A stretch of DNA of 64,000 nucleotides, taken from NCBI RefSeq assembly GCF_910592395.1, contig NC_088317.1:12522001-12586000 (forward strand), given 5' to 3'. The notes beneath the pieces are model-generated. The model searched no databases. It saw only the letters and a program-made list of their open reading frames with translations, and was not told where the DNA came from. Positions 37,900-48,133 of the stretch are shown here, piece after piece (position 1 is the stretch's first letter; the number at the start of each line of letters is the position of its first letter). The translations under genes and the position numbers were made by a program. Source of the stretch: Lineus longissimus (lineage: Eukaryota; Nemertea; Pilidiophora; Heteronemertea; Lineidae).

Positions 37900-40800
37900 T
37901 TATTTTTTAAATCCAAGAGCTTTAGTTGAGATTCCATCTTCCAATAGTGTACGTTTATCATCATTCGCATTCAACGCACATTTAGTCACTTGCTCAGTGT
38001 AAATTTGATGATTTCTTGACCTAAAGACATTCATCCTTTTTTCAATTGGAATTTTTTCCAAGAGCACAGACTTGTAATCTTCAATAGTGATTTCATTTTT
38101 GACTACGTTCTTCTTGACACCTTTACATTTCTTAACCTCTTCATCTTTATCAGTTGTATAGGCATATAATTTAGAACGTAAAGCGATGAACTCAGTGATG
38201 ACATGACCAGCTTCTTCGTCTTTAAACTTTCCAATTACTTTCTTGTTCGTTTCATCAAACAATGGAGTGTCTTTTGGAAAATTTGAAAAGTCAAATAATT
38301 CAGCATCTTGTTTCATATCCTTATAAATATCATCAGTTTGAATGTGATAGACTAATGAGTCAGTATCAGTGTACAACAGTTGTGCTTTGTCACCATACTT
38401 TTTCATCATATGATTATAATGGAAATCATACATGTGTATTTTTGACAGGTCTAGAATCGCTTGACCCATAAATATTGGTTTATTGAGACAAACTTCTACT
38501 TTTTGAGATTCAACCATGACAAGATCTTCACTGAAAATTTTGTGATCTTTATAGTTGTTCGAATTGACTAATTTTCGAAGCTGAGGGACATTTGTAGTCA
38601 ATTTTATATTTTTTCTATCTCTGACTGATTCCATTGTCTTTCCAAAGCATGAATTGTTCATCAATTTGAAGAAGTCCTTTTCAAAGTCATTTTTCGCTTT
38701 GGCTCGTTGACTTGTGTTTAAGTCAATGTACTCTTTCAAAAAGTATGATTCTGTGTATGAAATTCCTCTATGAATCTTAGTCAATTTTAAACCTTGACTC
38801 AAGTAGAACTTCAAGGCCTTGTGATGCACAATATAATTTTTCTTGTCCCTAAGATTAGGAATCAACTTATCATTCAAATGTTCAGGTGCTAATGGATAGG
38901 CATTGTGTAAGTCATGTAATTCTTGAGGATATTCTAAGTCCACTTCTAAAGTACATGGAATGCTTTGCCACTTTAATAATTCTGATTGAGTCATCCATTT
39001 AAAATTAGAATGTGGTAATTTTTCACTCATGGATAATCCATACAAATTATTCGCATCGAGATAAGAAATATAACTTGTAGGTTGATTAGGATCGTGGTCT
39101 TTCAAATAGGGATTATTTGCTTTTGCATATCTGTGACTTGCTTGACAGATTCCTCCTCTAATGCCACATTCAAAGAAGTTGTAATGGTCCACATCTGTTA
39201 AAAGTTCAATTTCAACGTCAGTCTTTTTCAACATGGCTTGCCAAGACAATCCTGAGGCCGAATAAGCCCAGACTGGATCTAAATTATAAATGTCCATGCA
39301 TGTCTGTCTGAAATTTTCCATAATATCAGCTAGTAGAAGAACATCAGTTCTCAAATAAATTTCATGGTAATCTCTAAATGTTTTGCATCCAAATTTTTCC
39401 CATACATTCTTTGCATGGGAATAGTCTTCTTGTGAAATTTTTGTAGCATTAAATTTTGAGTCAAATGTTTCAATGGGAGGTAATTCTTTTTCTTCAAATT
39501 TTTCATAAGAATCTACCCATTCATAAGGGTATACTCCTTTTCTAGTTAGAAGATCAAATTGTTCGCCTTTGTAAAAGTTTGACAGATTCTTTTTCTCTGT
39601 GTTAGGTAAATTATTTGCAAGATTTGCTAGAGATGACTGCATGAGTCTATATGAGTCAAGAAATCTGATCGATATAGTCTTATGCTCGTCAACCTGTAAC
39701 GTCTTGCTGAATGAAATATAGTTTTCACTATTTTTCGCGATGACATTCAGTCTACCTTTTAAATTTTTCACAAACAGATGAGCATCATAGCCTGAAAGAT
39801 TATGAAAATAAACAGGTATGAAATCAGGTGCTTGTAATTTAAGGTTACAATTATTACAGGCTGCTCCTCTGTATTTTCCATTAAAATGGTTGTGATCACG
39901 AACTTTATAATTTTTTTCTGTAAATTCCTTGTCACAGACATAACATTTTTCAGCTGTCTTGTGCTTAACCTGTTGTACTTGTGTTAAGGCTAACATAGCT
40001 TTAGGTTTACTAAAATGATTGTCATGAATGTTATAGACAGCTTTTTCAATCTCTTCACAGAATCTTTCTCCAATATCTTCATTAGGATCGTTGACACTAT
40101 ATTCTACTAAGAGATTTTCAGCCTTGATTTGATTCTTGTCAAAACAAGTATAGAAGCTGAATGAGTTAGGAATATGTTCTTGAATTTGAACAGTCTTTTC
40201 ACCTAATTGTTTGTCGATAGTTTTCAAAGATGATTCAAAATCAGCTACTATAAAGACAGGATGTTTTTGTTCCAATTTTTTATTTTTAAATTGTAGGATT
40301 TTTTCATGATCCTTAGGCATGCTAACTCTAACACATTCAAACTGCTTACAGTTCTCAAAATGTTGATTGTATCTTTTATTTAGAAGTTCGCTATTTGATG
40401 CTGAAATAACTTTCATACATCTGAAGCATACTTTGACCTGCCCATCGTGTTTAGAATGTGAGGAAGAAACCAGCCTAGAAAAGTTCTTGATCCAAGAATA
40501 GTGGTAGTTAGCATTATCTTTGACATTTTCAACCTTTTCACCTTCTTGAAAATCGTTCTCATCTTTGTAGTGCAGAAGATTAATATACTTGTCTTCTGCT
40601 AGAATTCTCTCAGATATTCTAACTGGGGAAATTGGGTAAACTGTAGTTTCATTTTCAAAGAACACTTTCTGTGTAGGAATAAATGTAAATACATTGACTG
40701 CTAAGTCAGGATTATTCTTTTCAAATTTCTCAATATCCTTGATTTTGTCTGGATATTCTAAATCTTTGAACATGTCATCAAATTCAGATTTGTTGTAATT

Positions 40801-41949
40801 TGACACTCGCTCTGTGTTCTTTGAAATATTTAATAATGCGGCTTCAACTGAGTATCTGAAGCATTTTTGATCAGAATTTTGTACATTAATCACTGCTTTT
40901 TTATTTTGAATCTTATCTGGTAAAGGAATATAGCTTGATCCTGAAAGTGGTGTATATTTTACAGTATGTAATTCAATCTTGATGACTTCCAAAAATTTCC
41001 AACCAGAACCTTCCTGAACTAAATTTTCCAGTTCTTTAAGGAAGTCTTCGATGAGAGTGTCATAATTAAGTTCTTGACCCACATAAAGGATGTGTCTAGA
41101 ACGAAGTTGAAACTCTTTAACGTCATTCTTCCTTTGCATTAGAATATGTAGAATGATTGAAATTTTTAATCCTTCTTTATTTTCCTCATTAATTTTATCT
41201 TGTAAAACTGATTTAATTTTATTGAGATAGTTTTCAATGTCAATATGAGGCAAACCTTCCATTTGAAAATGATTAGCAAATCCTCTGAAAGCGGAGTTGA
41301 CTTTTTTGAATGTTTTTAACTCCACATGTTTTTCAATCAATTCCTGGATGACTCTCTTCGTCATGGAACTTTTAACATTGATGTCAAGTTCCTTCGCTTG
41401 TTTGAAAAGATCTGATTTTAATAGTCTTTTCACTGGTTCTTTGGTCAAGAGTTCTTTCAATTTCTCAATATTGAGATTCTGAAAATTTTTATGGCCAAGA
41501 TCCTTGACTTTTTCTAAAAGAGGTTTTCTAATAGAAATTTTTGACTTTACAGCTTTTGGTTTGATGTCAACCAAATTTTCCTGTGATATTTTTTCTTCAA
41601 TGATATTTTCTAGCTGTCCTTTTTTGAATTTTCTAGGATTTATACCTAGTCTTTGAGCTAGAACTCTTTTTTCAATTTGTGACAAGTCAGAAACTGGCTT
41701 GTCAATTTTCACTTCAACATCATTGAAACTATTTGGGACTTGTTGAAGTTTTTCTAGTAACTTTTCTCTTGATAAAGATCCATAATTTTTCACTTTGTTT
41801 CTGTAGGCGAGAATTTTAATCTCGTCACTCGATAATCCCTCAGCTGGAAAAGCCAGGCCTGTTGGGAAATTTGCGCTTGTATTTGACGATGTAGACATGT
41901 CTTTATTTATATTGAAAAAGTTTTTATTTTTCGTTGACACTCTCTCCAT
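37900..41949 (-). CDS. polB: Protein-primed DNA polymerase B (1349 aa)
   Basis: Exonuclease motifs are VFIVADFES (D570), FHNLSGYDAHL (D722) and YLRTDVLLLAD (near 869). Polymerase motifs are SYISYLDANNLYGLSM (A, D965), KNDFEKDFFKLMNNSCFGK (B) and LLYTDTDSLV (C, near 1193). A CxxC...DHNHF..CNNC finger typical of Polinton PolB lies between the exonuclease motifs (669-701). The first ~350 residues are Lys-rich and contain short SAP-like helical units. The first ATG at 41949 has the element's ATAAATG context; a second ATG follows 17 codons later. All catalytic residues appear present. It replicates the element from its ends. Confidence 0.95.
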   Translation of the reverse strand: MERVSTKNKNFFNINKDMSTSSNTSANFPTGLAFPAEGLSSDEIKILAYRNKVKNYGSLSREKLLEKLQQVPNSFNDVEVKIDKPVSDLSQIEKRVLAQRLGINPRKFKKGQLENIIEEKISQENLVDIKPKAVKSKISIRKPLLEKVKDLGHKNFQNLNIEKLKELLTKEPVKRLLKSDLFKQAKELDINVKSSMTKRVIQELIEKHVELKTFKKVNSAFRGFANHFQMEGLPHIDIENYLNKIKSVLQDKINEENKEGLKISIILHILMQRKNDVKEFQLRSRHILYVGQELNYDTLIEDFLKELENLVQEGSGWKFLEVIKIELHTVKYTPLSGSSYIPLPDKIQNKKAVINVQNSDQKCFRYSVEAALLNISKNTERVSNYNKSEFDDMFKDLEYPDKIKDIEKFEKNNPDLAVNVFTFIPTQKVFFENETTVYPISPVRISERILAEDKYINLLHYKDENDFQEGEKVENVKDNANYHYSWIKNFSRLVSSSHSKHDGQVKVCFRCMKVISASNSELLNKRYNQHFENCKQFECVRVSMPKDHEKILQFKNKKLEQKHPVFIVADFESSLKTIDKQLGEKTVQIQEHIPNSFSFYTCFDKNQIKAENLLVEYSVNDPNEDIGERFCEEIEKAVYNIHDNHFSKPKAMLALTQVQQVKHKTAEKCYVCDKEFTEKNYKVRDHNHFNGKYRGAACNNCNLKLQAPDFIPVYFHNLSGYDAHLFVKNLKGRLNVIAKNSENYISFSKTLQVDEHKTISIRFLDSYRLMQSSLANLANNLPNTEKKNLSNFYKGEQFDLLTRKGVYPYEWVDSYEKFEEKELPPIETFDSKFNATKISQEDYSHAKNVWEKFGCKTFRDYHEIYLRTDVLLLADIMENFRQTCMDIYNLDPVWAYSASGLSWQAMLKKTDVEIELLTDVDHYNFFECGIRGGICQASHRYAKANNPYLKDHDPNQPTSYISYLDANNLYGLSMSEKLPHSNFKWMTQSELLKWQSIPCTLEVDLEYPQELHDLHNAYPLAPEHLNDKLIPNLRDKKNYIVHHKALKFYLSQGLKLTKIHRGISYTESYFLKEYIDLNTSQRAKAKNDFEKDFFKLMNNSCFGKTMESVRDRKNIKLTTNVPQLRKLVNSNNYKDHKIFSEDLVMVESQKVEVCLNKPIFMGQAILDLSKIHMYDFHYNHMMKKYGDKAQLLYTDTDSLVYHIQTDDIYKDMKQDAELFDFSNFPKDTPLFDETNKKVIGKFKDEEAGHVITEFIALRSKLYAYTTDKDEEVKKCKGVKKNVVKNEITIEDYKSVLLEKIPIEKRMNVFRSRNHQIYTEQVTKCALNANDDKRTLLEDGISTKALGFKK

Positions 41950-42370
41950 TTATTCATGAAAAAGTTTTATATTAGATATAAGCATGGGGGGATTCCCCTT
42001 TTTTAGTTTCAGTTTCAATAAGTCATTTTATAATCAAGTTTTTGATTATAAGATTCCAAATAGAGACATGTATACATAGTCAAATAGAAAATAAAAACTA
42101 TATTAACCGATGAATTAAAAGTACTAGCCTTTAGAAATAAGGTTCTCTTTGAAGTGAAATTTAAAATTCTAGTTAATCCTCACTTGAGCGAAAATCTAGA
42201 ACTTAGGGTTCACCACGCCCATGAGAATTTGTGAAAATCATCATGAGGTGGTCATATTTATTATAGGAAAAGTTTTTAAAAATTAATCAAGTTGTTCAAG
42301 ATGGAACTATAAAAATCATTGGCCTGTTCATTTTATTTACAAGAAAATAATTTGTGTTATATATAGGATG
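41950..42370. other. Non-coding region between polB and the right TIR
   Basis: No gene is seen in these 420 bp. A GGGGGATTCCCC palindrome lies at 41985..41999, just upstream of polB. Near 42320 and 42345 the words TTCATTTTATTTACAAG and AAGAAAATAATTTGTG repeat the start region of the TIR gene in part, as if the TIR once extended further. Confidence 0.4.
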
Positions 42371-43074
42371 AGTAGAAAATTATTCCACAAGATTAAATCC
42401 ATAAAACTTGTTACCCTGTTTTGTTTCTTTCATACCTGTGAATCTTATATAATTGTGATCACGATTTATCTTTTGTTTGATGACACTCGTCGCCCACACT
42501 GTGACTTCTTTAGATTCTGAGTCTTCAAGTTCAAGCAGTGTTGATTCTCCTATTTTTGTACTAATATTTCTGAATGAGTTAATTCTATACCATGTGTTCA
42601 CTGGAAGATCTTTAAATTTTAGATAATCTGTTGACTCTGTGACTCTTGATTCAAGTTCTTCGTTTGATGGAAAGTTCATTTTATTTACAAGAAAATAATT
42701 TTCTTTAAATATAGGTTTTGAAATTTTGAAATTTTGAAAATTTTGAAATTTTGAAATTTTTGTCATTTTTGTAAATTTTGTAAATTTTTTAATTTTGAAA
42801 TTTTTGAAATTTTGAAAATTTTGAAATTTTTGAAATTTTTGAAAATTTGAAATTTTTTGAAATTTTGTAAATTTTTGAAATTTTGTAAATTTTTGAAATT
42901 TTGTAAATTTTTGTAAATTTGGACGATTTGGACAATTTAGTGACTTGACTGAGAAATGACTGGAAACTATTTAGACTAGGATTTGACTGAGATAAGTTTG
43001 AAACGTGTTGACTGGGATTTGACTTGGAGATTTTGACTGGGATTTGACTGTGAGTTAGAACTGCCATTATTACA
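42371..43074 (-). repeat. Terminal inverted repeat, right (704 bp)
   Basis: It is the complement of 26805..27490, plus one extra 18-bp TTTACAAAATTTCAAAAA-type unit in the minisatellite. Five further bases (AGTAG on the minus strand) complete the tip at 43079, giving the AG start usual for Polintons. Confidence 0.9.
42380..42679 (-). CDS. TIR-encoded small protein, OB-fold-like (99 aa), right copy
   Basis: The protein is identical to that at 27182..27481, since it lies in the inverted repeat. The element therefore has two copies facing inward. A role in binding replicating ends would fit the position but is only inferred. Confidence 0.6.
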   Translation of the reverse strand: MNFPSNEELESRVTESTDYLKFKDLPVNTWYRINSFRNISTKIGESTLLELEDSESKEVTVWATSVIKQKINRDHNYIRFTGMKETKQGNKFYGFNLVE

Positions 43075-43079
43075 CTACT

Positions 43080-43085
43080 GATGTC
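43080..43085. repeat. Target site duplication, right (6 bp)
   Basis: GATGTC repeats the sequence at 26799..26804. Removing the element and one duplication copy leaves the Helitron frame continuous at a conserved RDI motif. Confidence 0.85.
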
Positions 43086-43858
43086 GCGATTGGCAGTTGG
43101 TTCATTTGGCATGAGAATTGCAACTTCACTGCCAGTTGGGGAATTGAATCGGCGGGCATGTTCATTGACTGGCCTTTTGTCTTCATGAATCACAACGGCT
43201 AAATCAGGAACATCGCGTGTACGTAGGATGTCAGCGACTGTTTTGAAAGCGTTCACATACTGGTTGGTTTCGTGGAGCATGGTCGATAAAGATTGCACTA
43301 TTCGTGGTTGTAGGTCATTAGTGATGGAGAGTCGAGTTTGAAGTTGTTCTGCCTGATTGTCAATGAAGTATATTTGAAGAAATGTTGGTGTTTCATTTGG
43401 CTGTGGAGGGCACCAACATTGTGGAAGACTTGGCCTTGAACTGTGAAAGTGGGGTCCCAACCTTGAATATCCCTGGTCTTGCAAGCGAAGCTTGTCATTT
43501 GAAAGGGTGAGTTATACTTTCTTATGTTCGTTAGGAAGTGAATATTGTTTTGCAACAATGACATCAAATATTCCGGTGGCTGCGGATAAAGTGGCAAGTC
43601 AACTTTTCCACTGCAACAGCATATTCCTGGTGGTTCGTCAGTGAAGTTTGAAGCTTGACACTCTGGGCAGAATCTCGTCATTCCGCCAATGTTCGTTTGA
43701 ATGATAACATTGTCCTCTGCATGTCCATAGGCTTTGGGATGGTTGCTTACTTGTAGTGGTTGCTGAAGTTGTTGTTCGGTTGGCAGTAGCTGCCGTCTCT
43801 TTCGAGCCTGTTGTGTTCGGCGGGTTTGTGCCCCAATCGATGACTTGCGTTTGACCAT
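43086..43858 (-). pseudogene. Helitron Rep-helicase, N-terminal part (interrupted)
   Basis: The start at 43858 (MVKRKSSIGAQTRR) leads into the cysteine-rich N-terminal segment of Helitron proteins (FCPECQASNFTDEPPG, CCCSGKV) and YLMSLLQNNIHFLTNIR. A 1-nt type frame change at about 43400 moves the reading to FLQIYFIDNQAEQLQ, LRTRDVPDLAVVIHEDKRP and EPTANRDI, where the Polinton is inserted. The Helitron was thus inactivated by the frameshift, by the insertion, or both. Confidence 0.75.
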
Positions 43859-44318
43859 TATTGCTGTGGCGTGAAGGAGAGATATTTTGTTAGAAAAGGT
43901 ACAATTTCAGAGTGCAGATGTGGGACTGTTGGTTGGTGCATGTAACTTTGCTTAATGCTTTTGTATTTTACTGATTAGTTATGGATAGGTGCGTGCATTT
44001 GCCATGAATGGGCTATGAAATGTTATTGGACATCTATCTGTTAGAGAGTATGGGGACAATAATTCCTGGCTTATTGGGTCATTCCCACATTTTTTATGAA
44101 AAATATTCAAAGTAACTTATACACGGTCATAAAATGATATGATGGCAAATGAGTAAGTTTTACAATGTCATAAAAGAAAGATATTTTATTATTCAAAATT
44201 GCAAACAGAACAGAATCTTTTCATGGTTGTGATATATATATATATAGTGAAGTCTAATGATTGTGATGTACAATATTCTTGCAATTGCAATGTTTTAGGC
44301 AAGGAATGACCATCAAAG

Positions 44319-44885
44319 CTACTGGGTTTCCTCCTTGTCGTTTGGAGTGGCAGGCATGACAGGTTCTTCTTTTGGCTTTGGTGTAGTGGGCTGCTCCTGG
44401 CTGCTGCTTTCTGACAATAGCTGGTCTGTGGACTGGCTGAGGGTTATGTAATCCAATGCCAGATCGTCCCAAATATCCTTGGCAGTTGAAGTGGAGGGTA
44501 GTGGATCCTTGGGAGTTGATGGTAGTTTGGGTTTAGGAGCAGTTTGGAGTTTAGGAGATGAAGTAGTGACTGGAATTGGCATCTTCTTCGGAGGTGTTGA
44601 TAGTACGAAGGCGAAGGCCGATGGTCGTTTCCGTGCATTGGCTTTATCCTTGTGCTCGGCTACCAGATTGTCTTTGAGTATTGTGGAAAGGGCAATCAGG
44701 TGGTTAAATGTAGCATTCATGCTGCTTCCCAGTTGGCCCAAGTTTGGGGGAGCAAGGCCCTTCCAGGTCATTACCTGCATGGTTGTCAGCTCCTTGTTAA
44801 AGTTGTCTTGCAGTTTTTGGAGGTCCCGGTGAATGGCGACAGCTCGACAGTGGTTGGGGATTTTGGGAATATTGTTCTGAGACAT
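44319..44885 (-). CDS. Unknown protein frame upstream of the Helitron gene (188 aa)
   Basis: An open frame on the same strand lies 460 bp upstream of the Helitron start. The first half is helical (LQKLQDNFNKELTTMQVM), the second half is Pro/Ser/Thr-rich (PTTPKPKEEPVMP). It could be an accessory Helitron protein or host-derived. No family recognised. A (TA)n run lies at 44231..44246. Confidence 0.3.
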   Translation of the reverse strand: MSQNNIPKIPNHCRAVAIHRDLQKLQDNFNKELTTMQVMTWKGLAPPNLGQLGSSMNATFNHLIALSTILKDNLVAEHKDKANARKRPSAFAFVLSTPPKKMPIPVTTSSPKLQTAPKPKLPSTPKDPLPSTSTAKDIWDDLALDYITLSQSTDQLLSESSSQEQPTTPKPKEEPVMPATPNDKEETQ

Positions 44886-44889
44886 CTGT

Positions 44890-46299
44890 AAAAAGAGATG
44901 TGGAGTGGTGAATAAAAAATGGCATTATTCAATATTGGTGGACAGTGGGAGGAATTTGCATTTAAGTTGGATTATAACAGCAATTGGTAGTGGTCTTGAC
45001 ATGTACGTTGCAATGCATTTCAGTGCACCCATACGGCCATAGTGAAATAATAGAAAAGAACAGAAGGCACGTTTCAAAATGACATCTCGACATTGTAGCA
45101 GTCCTGTTCATAGTAGTAATGCGATGTGAAGCCGCAAATAATTACCCTGAATAATTGCCTGTAGGCTTATAAATGCTTGTTGGATGATGTTGGAGTTGGA
45201 TTGAGGTTTCTGAAAGTAGAAATAGGGAGACGTGCATAAAACAGGGATGATTTCGTATACAAAATACACGTCAGTGCTATATGACGTCATGATCTTACAG
45301 TTTCCAAAGGCAACTTTTGGTGTCCTGTGTGCAGATTTGTTCATGCATGCATGCTATATATATAGCATAGGGCCTACTTACCGTGCGGATTGTCCTTGTC
45401 TATTCACAGCTTCGGGGCTTAATTTGCCTCAATATGCAGTATCAAGGAAGACAGTCACCTCTAAAACTCTGCAGGTGAAACATGATACATTAACCTATTT
45501 ATCTGTAGCGATGAGAGTTTATAGCTTAGCGTGAAAGTAGCATTATAAATCTACAGGTGTTCTATCTTCGGACAGAATCACCTATTATCGGATGTCTAAA
45601 AAAGTCAATTATTGTGGTTGAACTCCATAAATTCATTCATTTACGTGGCATGTGAAGTGCCATGAATGCACATAAACATGATCATGCTAATAGATGTACA
45701 TTGTCAGCAAGGAGAAGTTATATAGAGTAATTCTTACCTGAATATTCTTGGAAAAGCACATGGAAACAAAGAAGATGTGCTGAAACAAAGGAGATGCTGG
45801 TGGTGGCACCTGGAGTACCTAAAATGAACTTGTTGAATATCAATTAGCCTATAAATAGACTTGGGGAATACCCTTTGGAAATTGGGGAAATATCCTTTAC
45901 AAAAGCCCTGCAAAGACCTCTATGCAGAAATTTTCACAAAACTTGTGCTATCATTGTAGCTGAAGGTGTAGGCCATCCGTTGGAGATGGAAATAATGAGA
46001 CACTCGAGCCAAAATTCGAGAACATAGGTAACGAAAATCGGGCCTTTCCCTTTTATAGTATAGATTACATTCCAAGCAGTGATATTCTTCAAATAATGTC
46101 CAACTCGATCGAGTCATCGAGTCATCACGTCGTCGAGTCATCGAGTCGAAATCCACAAGCCGTGGCTAGACAAGAAATGCATTTGTATATTCATATGTAC
46201 GTACAGGCTGTATGCTAGATCGTCGTTCAGGTCTGTGTGTGCATGTCGGCTTGAAGGATTAAGCGTCACGCATGACTACATACAGTGTCATCAGAACAG
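44890..46299. other. Stretch without a recognisable gene
   Basis: I see no supported gene. The 5' end of the Helitron should lie here or nearby but was not recognised. A CGAGTCAT-type minisatellite lies at 46109..46148. Confidence 0.4.
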
Positions 46300-46494
46300 G
46301 GGCCTGATTCACAAAGCACTCTTAGGGACTTACGGGTCCGTAACATACTCTTAGATAACACTTAAGGAGTTAAGTGGTATTCACAAAAGACCCTTAAAAT
46401 TACGCAAATACATAGTGTAATCGTAACTCTACGTGAGGTACCGGACCCATCTTAGTGTACACTTAGGGCATTTGGTAAGGCAACGCGCGCTAGA

Positions 46495-46704
46495 ATGGCG
46501 GCTGTTATATTTGCTGAAGAAGACGTCAGACGAGCTCTCTGTCGGGAACGGGTTTTCGGGATCGGTTGCACTCTCTTGATGAATATGACTACGTCGATTT
46601 GTTCAAACGGTACAGGATGTGTCGGTGATGTAACGGTGATGCCAGTCACATCAGCCAACCTAGTGTCTCAAGGGTTGTTTTACGAGTTTCTACGGCACTG
46701 GTGA
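46495..46704 (+). pseudogene. Harbinger transposase N-terminal remnant
   Basis: The frame starts MAAVIFAEEDVRRALCRERVF. At about 46555 the adjacent frame continues with DRLHSLDEYDYVDLFKRYRM, the usual start of a Harbinger transposase (a DDE_Tnp_4-type nuclease). A frameshift separates them and the catalytic part is not seen. Confidence 0.4.
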
Positions 46705-46963
46705 GAAAGGTACAGCAATTCGTTTCATTCCCTCAGCCGGATGCCCAGGAACGTATTATTGAGGGTTTCTACAGCGAGCGACGCAGAATAATCAACACGT
46801 GTCAAACTTAATGTTAGTATTTTTTATCGGGCGGACCCAACTCCCTCCCCCATGATGAACCAAGCAACATATCAAATTCACGCCCTCATATTCTCGGAAA
46901 CAAAATATTTAGCTAGCCTTCAGAGCCAGACCATTTATTGCTCTTGGTAATGATAGAGAATAG

Positions 46964-47320
46964 CTAAAGCCTTTTCATAGGCCTATTGACGGATGTATGA
47001 ACACGCTTACTTACTTTACGTATTTTCCCTTTGTTTTCGGCAGTAGCATTTTTACCCGCGGTATCTACCCCACCTTCAAGGCCACACACAAGATCTACAC
47101 CCAGCAAGCCAATGATCTTTTCTTCTGTATCGTTTAAACCATTAGCATTCTCATCACCAACATTCTCGCCGTCATCAGAAAATGGAACATTTCCTGTAAC
47201 CTGCCTCTTTTTCATTTCGTCATACCTCTTCTTTTTTACCTTTTGCTTCAAGTCCTCCCACTTCTTCTCTCGTCCGGATGCATGGTGCAATAGAACATAT
47301 CTTCTTGGTAAAGGCGACAT
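46964..47320 (-). pseudogene. Harbinger Myb/SANT-like DNA-binding protein, cut by an insertion
   Basis: EKKWEDLKQKVKKKRYDEMK and RQVTGNVP are the end of the Myb/SANT-like domain of the second Harbinger protein. An acidic C-terminus follows. The first helices are missing because the inner Harbinger is inserted at 47312. Confidence 0.5.
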
Positions 47321-47573
47321 TCCACGTGAGAGTTTTCTCTCAGAAGTTCACTCTCAGACACTCTCAGACACCAAGTCGCATGTAGACAAGACGCTGCGAG
47401 TAGCTGTCCGAGAGCGATCAATAAATGTCAGAAGTGTTTAGCTGGGCGATCTTATGTCATGTGGACGGACCAAATGTAGGTCATTTCGGACACTTTTTGT
47501 TATGTCGGATAGTGCTCTCAGTGAATAGGACTGGTTCTATTTTGCAATAAACTTCCAGCAAGTATTCAATGCA

Positions 47574-47873
47574 TTGGTCATTCGGCGCATATGCATAGCT
47601 ACCAGCAACATGGAAGCAAGCAAAGAGTGGAGTCGGAACGACACGTTCCAACTGATAGCTGTGTATGATGGCAACCCGTGCCTATGGGATGTGCAATCTA
47701 ATCTCTACAGAGACAGGGGAAAGAAGGCGTTGGCGTGGAAAGAAATTGGGGCAGTTGTGGAGAGAGATGTGATAGAATGCCAACGGAAGATACACAACCT
47801 CCGAAATCAGTACTCAGCAATCTTCTTTATTTCTGTATTTATGTTGGATAAACTTATTTACAATATGAAATAA
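47574..47873 (+). pseudogene. MADF/Myb-like domain of the inner Harbinger
   Basis: The domain starts at ATG 47610 (EWSRNDTFQLIAVYDGNPCL) and contains AWKEIGAVVERDVIECQRK and IHNLRNQYS, a MADF-type trihelix. It stops after 99 residues where the rest of the gene is missing. Confidence 0.5.
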
Positions 47874-47902
47874 AACATATTTTCTGTTTATTTTCAACGA
47901 TT

Positions 47903-48133
47903 TCATCTAAAACGTATGGTGAGCGACAATCTTTCCCTCGCCGGAATAGCCTGTCTCATTAGGGTGTCCTGCCTGTGGATAATGGGCCCAACCAGTATTG
48001 CCAACTCTTCGAAATCAGCTGATGTCATGCGCAGGAAATTTCGAAGATGCTCCGGATCTTCCAGGAGTAATTCCTGCTGAAGAGCATGATAGGCCCGATA
48101 GGTTTTTCTTCTCATCAGCCACTTGTGAGCCAA
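47903..48133 (-). pseudogene. Harbinger transposase N-terminal fragment (inner copy)
   Basis: The frame has YHALQQELLLEDPEHLRNFL, RMTSADFEELAILVGP and the RQDTLMRQAIPARERLSLT signature that precedes the DDE core of Harbinger transposases. The catalytic region is absent. Confidence 0.65.

Larger units (their letters stand above)
26805..43079. mobile_element. Complete Polinton/Maverick-type element (16.3 kb)
   Basis: It is flanked by a 6-bp target duplication and bounded by ~0.7-kb inverted repeats. It encodes PolB, integrase, packaging ATPase, major and minor capsid proteins, a zinc-ribbon putative transcription factor and small membrane proteins. All main frames are open. Such elements are regarded as integrated viruses related to adintoviruses and virophages. 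No cysteine protease of the adenain type was recognised. Confidence 0.9.

Noticed and set aside
42789-43050. C-terminal continuation of the Helitron N-terminal frame into SKIYKISKNFKFSK-type residues
   Set aside because: It lies inside the Polinton TIR. It is read-through of the Helitron frame into the insertion, not a real protein.
44254-44472. 72-aa minus-strand frame downstream of the 188-aa frame
   Set aside because: It overlaps the 188-aa frame in another phase and has no independent evidence.
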